Shown: piece by piece, positions 61,626 to 64,000 of the stretch
Position numbering within the stretch: position 1 is the stretch's first letter
Layout of the letters: every line of letters begins with the position of its first letter
Origin: Oligoflexia bacterium
GTDB lineage: Bacteria; Bdellovibrionota; Bdellovibrionia; JABDDW01
NCBI GenBank assembly: GCA_016715815.1
Contig: JADJXN010000001.1
Coordinates: 442,001-506,000 of the forward strand
Direction: 5' to 3'
DNA length: 64,000 nucleotides
The notes under the pieces: generated by a model
What the model was told of the DNA's origin: nothing
Database searches by the model: none
The model's input: only the letters and a program-made list of their open reading frames with translations
Program-made: the position numbers and the translations under genes

Positions 61626-63206
61626 ATGGCAGAGAATATTTTTTCAGACCTATCAAGAATGATTGAACAGGTTGGTAAAGACAAAGGTATTGATAAAAAA
61701 ATAATTACCGAAGCAGTTGAAGCTGCCATGGAAACTGCAGCAAGAAAAAAATATGGCCTTAATAAAGAAATTGAAGCTAAGTTTAATGCAGAAACCGGAG
61801 AAATGGAGCTTTACGAATTTAAAAACGTTGTTGATGAAATTGACTTAATTGATAACGATATTTTACTAGAAGAAGCTCAAAAATTAGATCCTGATGTTCA
61901 AGTTGGTGACAGCTTAGGTATAAAACTTGATGCTTCACAACTTGGAAGAATTGCTGCGCAAACTGCAAAACAAATTATCATGGGTAGAGTTAGAGATGCG
62001 GAGCGTGATTTAATTTACTCAGAATTCCAAGAGAGAAAAGGTGAAATAGCAAGTGGAATTGCAAGACGTATTGAGCGTGGAGCAATTGTAGTGGATCTTG
62101 GAAAAACTGAGGCCTATCTTCCTCAGCGCGAACAAATCCCTGGTGAGTTATTTAAACCAGGAGACAGAATTCAAGGTTACATTGCCGATGTTCGCCAAAC
62201 CACCAGAGGTCCTCAAATTGTTATGTCCAGAGCTGATGAGCGCTACTTAGTAAAGCTTTTTGAAATGGAAGTACCTGAAATTTATGATGGCATTGTAGAA
62301 GTAAAAGCTGCGGCACGGGAACCAGGAAGCCGCGCTAAAATTGCGGTTGTCAGCAAAGACAGTGCCGTTGACCCAGTGGGCGCATGTGTTGGTATGAAGG
62401 GAAGCCGGGTTCAAAATATTGTTCAAGAGTTAAAAGGTGAAAAGATTGATATTGTTCCTTGGAACGAAGATGCAACAAGATTTGTATGTAACGCTTTAGC
62501 ACCGGCAGAAGTAAGTAAAGTTATTATTGATGAAGGCTTAAAAGAAATGGAAATAGTTGTTCCAGATAATCAACTAAGTTTAGCCATTGGTAAAAAAGGC
62601 CAAAACGTAAGGCTTGCGGCAAAACTGACAGGTTGGAAACTTGATATTTTAAGTGAAACAAAAGTTCATGCAAAACAACAAGAAGCTATTTTTAACTTAC
62701 TTTTAATTCCTGGCATGACAGATACCCAGGCGCAAAATATTTACCAATCTGGTTTTGCATCAATGCATGATCTGGCAGCTTCTGAAGTAGCAGAGATTGC
62801 TACAATTCCAGGCTATGATGAAACTAAAGCCCAGACACTTAAACAATCAGCGACGGATGTTATTAAATCTTATGCTGACCGTGGAGAAGCTATTCCTCAA
62901 AGTGCTGCAGCAGCACTGGCTAACTCACAAGGTAACGATGCAAAAGTTCTTGCTGAGGCACGTTTAAAAATGGAGCTTCAAAAAGACGTTGCGCCTGTTA
63001 TGGACAACGTAACATCAGAGCTTATTAATATTAGAGGTGTAAGTGAGACAACTGCTGAGTATTTAAAAGCAGGTGGTATTGCAAGTGCTGAGGATATTGT
63101 ATCAAAAACTGAAGACCAATTGGCGGCCATTGACGGTATTGGTCAATCAAAGGCTAAGCAGTTAAAAGTTGAAGCAGAGAATTATTTAAAAGACAAAAAT
63201 AAGTAA
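61626..63206 (+). CDS. nusA: Transcription termination/antitermination factor NusA
   Basis: A 526-residue protein with all NusA domains: N-terminal RNA-polymerase binding domain (1-125), S1 (about 135-200), KH1 and KH2 (GACVGMKGSRVQNIVQEL and AIGKKGQNVRLAAKLTGW), and two C-terminal helix-hairpin-helix repeats (LLIPGMTDTQAQNIYQSGF and INIRGVSETTAEYLKAGG) as in E. coli. It controls pausing and termination. Start ATG has GGAAGG upstream. Confidence 0.97.
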   Translation: MAENIFSDLSRMIEQVGKDKGIDKKIITEAVEAAMETAARKKYGLNKEIEAKFNAETGEMELYEFKNVVDEIDLIDNDILLEEAQKLDPDVQVGDSLGIKLDASQLGRIAAQTAKQIIMGRVRDAERDLIYSEFQERKGEIASGIARRIERGAIVVDLGKTEAYLPQREQIPGELFKPGDRIQGYIADVRQTTRGPQIVMSRADERYLVKLFEMEVPEIYDGIVEVKAAAREPGSRAKIAVVSKDSAVDPVGACVGMKGSRVQNIVQELKGEKIDIVPWNEDATRFVCNALAPAEVSKVIIDEGLKEMEIVVPDNQLSLAIGKKGQNVRLAAKLTGWKLDILSETKVHAKQQEAIFNLLLIPGMTDTQAQNIYQSGFASMHDLAASEVAEIATIPGYDETKAQTLKQSATDVIKSYADRGEAIPQSAAAALANSQGNDAKVLAEARLKMELQKDVAPVMDNVTSELINIRGVSETTAEYLKAGGIASAEDIVSKTEDQLAAIDGIGQSKAKQLKVEAENYLKDKNK

Positions 63207-63216
63207 AAGGGAAGAC

Positions 63217-64000
63217 ATGACTGAGAATATTAAAGTTTTTGAACTGGCAAAACAAATGGGTATGGAAACCATGCGGCTTATGGATAAGTTGCGTGAGTTT
63301 AAAATACCAGTAAAAAGCCACATGGCTGAGTTGAATGAGGATCTGTTAAAACAAATTCAAGACCGTTTTGAAGAAGAGAAACAAAAACTTCAAGCAACCA
63401 AAAAACCAGCTAAAACTACAAGAACAAAAAAAGCTGTAGCAAGTGTTGAAACCGCAACTCCTAAAGTGGCTAAGGCTGCTACAAAGGCAACTGCTTCAGA
63501 CAAAAAGCCCACAACAAAAAAGGCTTCTGCAGCATCAGCTAAAGTTTCAAGAACAGTTATTAGAAGAAAAGCGGGTGTGGCAGAGGAAGCAGCTGAACCA
63601 GTTTTAGAGGAAAAACAGGTATTAGCAGAACAAACCCAAGAACCTGCTAAAGCGGAGAAACCAAAACCCGGAACAGCACAAGTAATTTCTAGAATTGATT
63701 TAAAAACTACCACTGGAAAATCAATTGATGAGAGAAGGCCTCAGGGTGTAGAGCAGCAGAGAAAAAGCTCTTCAGAAGAAGAGCCAAACTTTGACCGAGA
63801 AGAAATGGGTAAGCTTATTAAGCAAGAAGCATTACTTCAGGCAAAAAAAGCGGCAGCTCTTCTTCGTGAAACAAAAGTTGAAACATTTAATGCAGCAGAT
63901 TTTAAAAAACGCGAATTATTATTTCAGCCTAAAAAGAAAAAAGTTCTTTCAGGCAGAGCAGCTTTAAAAACTCAAATCACTCAAAAAAGTGCACAGAAAA
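63217..64000 (+). CDS. infB: Translation initiation factor IF-2 (N-terminal part, runs off right edge)
   Basis: The frame opens 11 bases after nusA with AAGGGAAG upstream and stays open to the window end, 261 codons. It begins KVFELAKQMGMETMRLMDKL, the IF2_N domain, then a long Lys/Ala/Thr-rich linker typical of IF-2 before the G domain. The GTPase domain is outside the window. Operon position after nusA confirms the call. Confidence 0.95.
   Translation, partial: MTENIKVFELAKQMGMETMRLMDKLREFKIPVKSHMAELNEDLLKQIQDRFEEEKQKLQATKKPAKTTRTKKAVASVETATPKVAKAATKATASDKKPTTKKASAASAKVSRTVIRRKAGVAEEAAEPVLEEKQVLAEQTQEPAKAEKPKPGTAQVISRIDLKTTTGKSIDERRPQGVEQQRKSSSEEEPNFDREEMGKLIKQEALLQAKKAAALLRETKVETFNAADFKKRELLFQPKKKKVLSGRAALKTQITQKSAQK

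Overview
The window is a stretch of AT-rich chromosome (GC in the mid-30s by eye) from a Gram-negative bacterium. It has LPS genes (lpxC, kdsA, an LptF/LptG permease), Omp85 and TamB proteins, lipoproteins and a cbb3 oxidase. The fused CcoN-CcoO subunit, the response-regulator/DUF4388/J-domain fusion and several exported proteins of unknown function suggest a low-GC member of the Bdellovibrionota. That is inference from gene content, since no rRNA is present.

Layout. 1-3.5 kb (minus): a cbb3 oxidase operon ccoNO-ccoQ-ccoP-ccoG, with ccoG running off the left edge. 3.7-6.8 kb (plus): two CBS proteins, a patatin-like lipase and an SDR oxidoreductase, then tRNA-His. 7-16 kb (minus): an Omp85 gene with two homopolymer frameshifts, a TamB-like giant protein, a helical protein, efp and a TPR protein. 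16-18.3 kb (plus): ruvC-ruvA-ruvB with 4-base overlaps. 18.4-23 kb: two small exported proteins, lpxC, ald and a ComEC competence protein split into two overlapping genes. 23.2-23.4 kb: a cluster of DnaA boxes in front of a ParA-like gene. 23.4-29.5 kb (plus): parA, a TPR lipoprotein-like gene, a LysM protein, dprA and topA. 29.5-35 kb: an LptF/LptG permease, kdsA, a glycosyltransferase and two receiver-domain proteins. 35-39.8 kb: trxA and the elongasome genes mreC-mreD-mrdA-rodA. 39.9-44 kb: a PpiD/SurA-like foldase, a subtilase fused to a PilZ domain, and a small secreted protein.

44.1-58.4 kb is an accessory island. It holds a helix-turn-helix gene with no normal start, a membrane peptide, a small serine resolvase, a 41-codon basic ORF, an exported hydrolase with an EF-hand loop and a DUF1648 remnant. 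Two direct copies of one IS3-family (IS407-group-like) element then bracket about 8 kb of conjugation genes: the tail of a truncated gene, VirB6-, VirB8-, VirB9- and VirB10-like proteins, an FtsK-type ATPase, a Replic_Relax-like protein, a lipoprotein and a large serine recombinase. The second IS ends 13 bp from tRNA-Leu. The first IS appears to have deleted the rest of the transfer cluster, so the element is probably immobile as it stands.

58.6-64 kb (plus) returns to core genome: an outer-membrane beta-barrel protein, a SurA-N-like chaperone, a RimI-like acetyltransferase, and rimP-nusA-infB behind two tandem hairpin terminators, with infB cut by the right edge.

Most of the core genes build the envelope: LPS synthesis and export, outer-membrane assembly, periplasmic folding, rod-shape peptidoglycan synthesis. 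The most unusual items are the subtilase-PilZ fusion, the conjugation remnant that pairs VirB-type channel proteins with an FtsK-type ATPase, the DnaA-box cluster by parA, the split ComEC, and the indel-only decay of the second IS copy.
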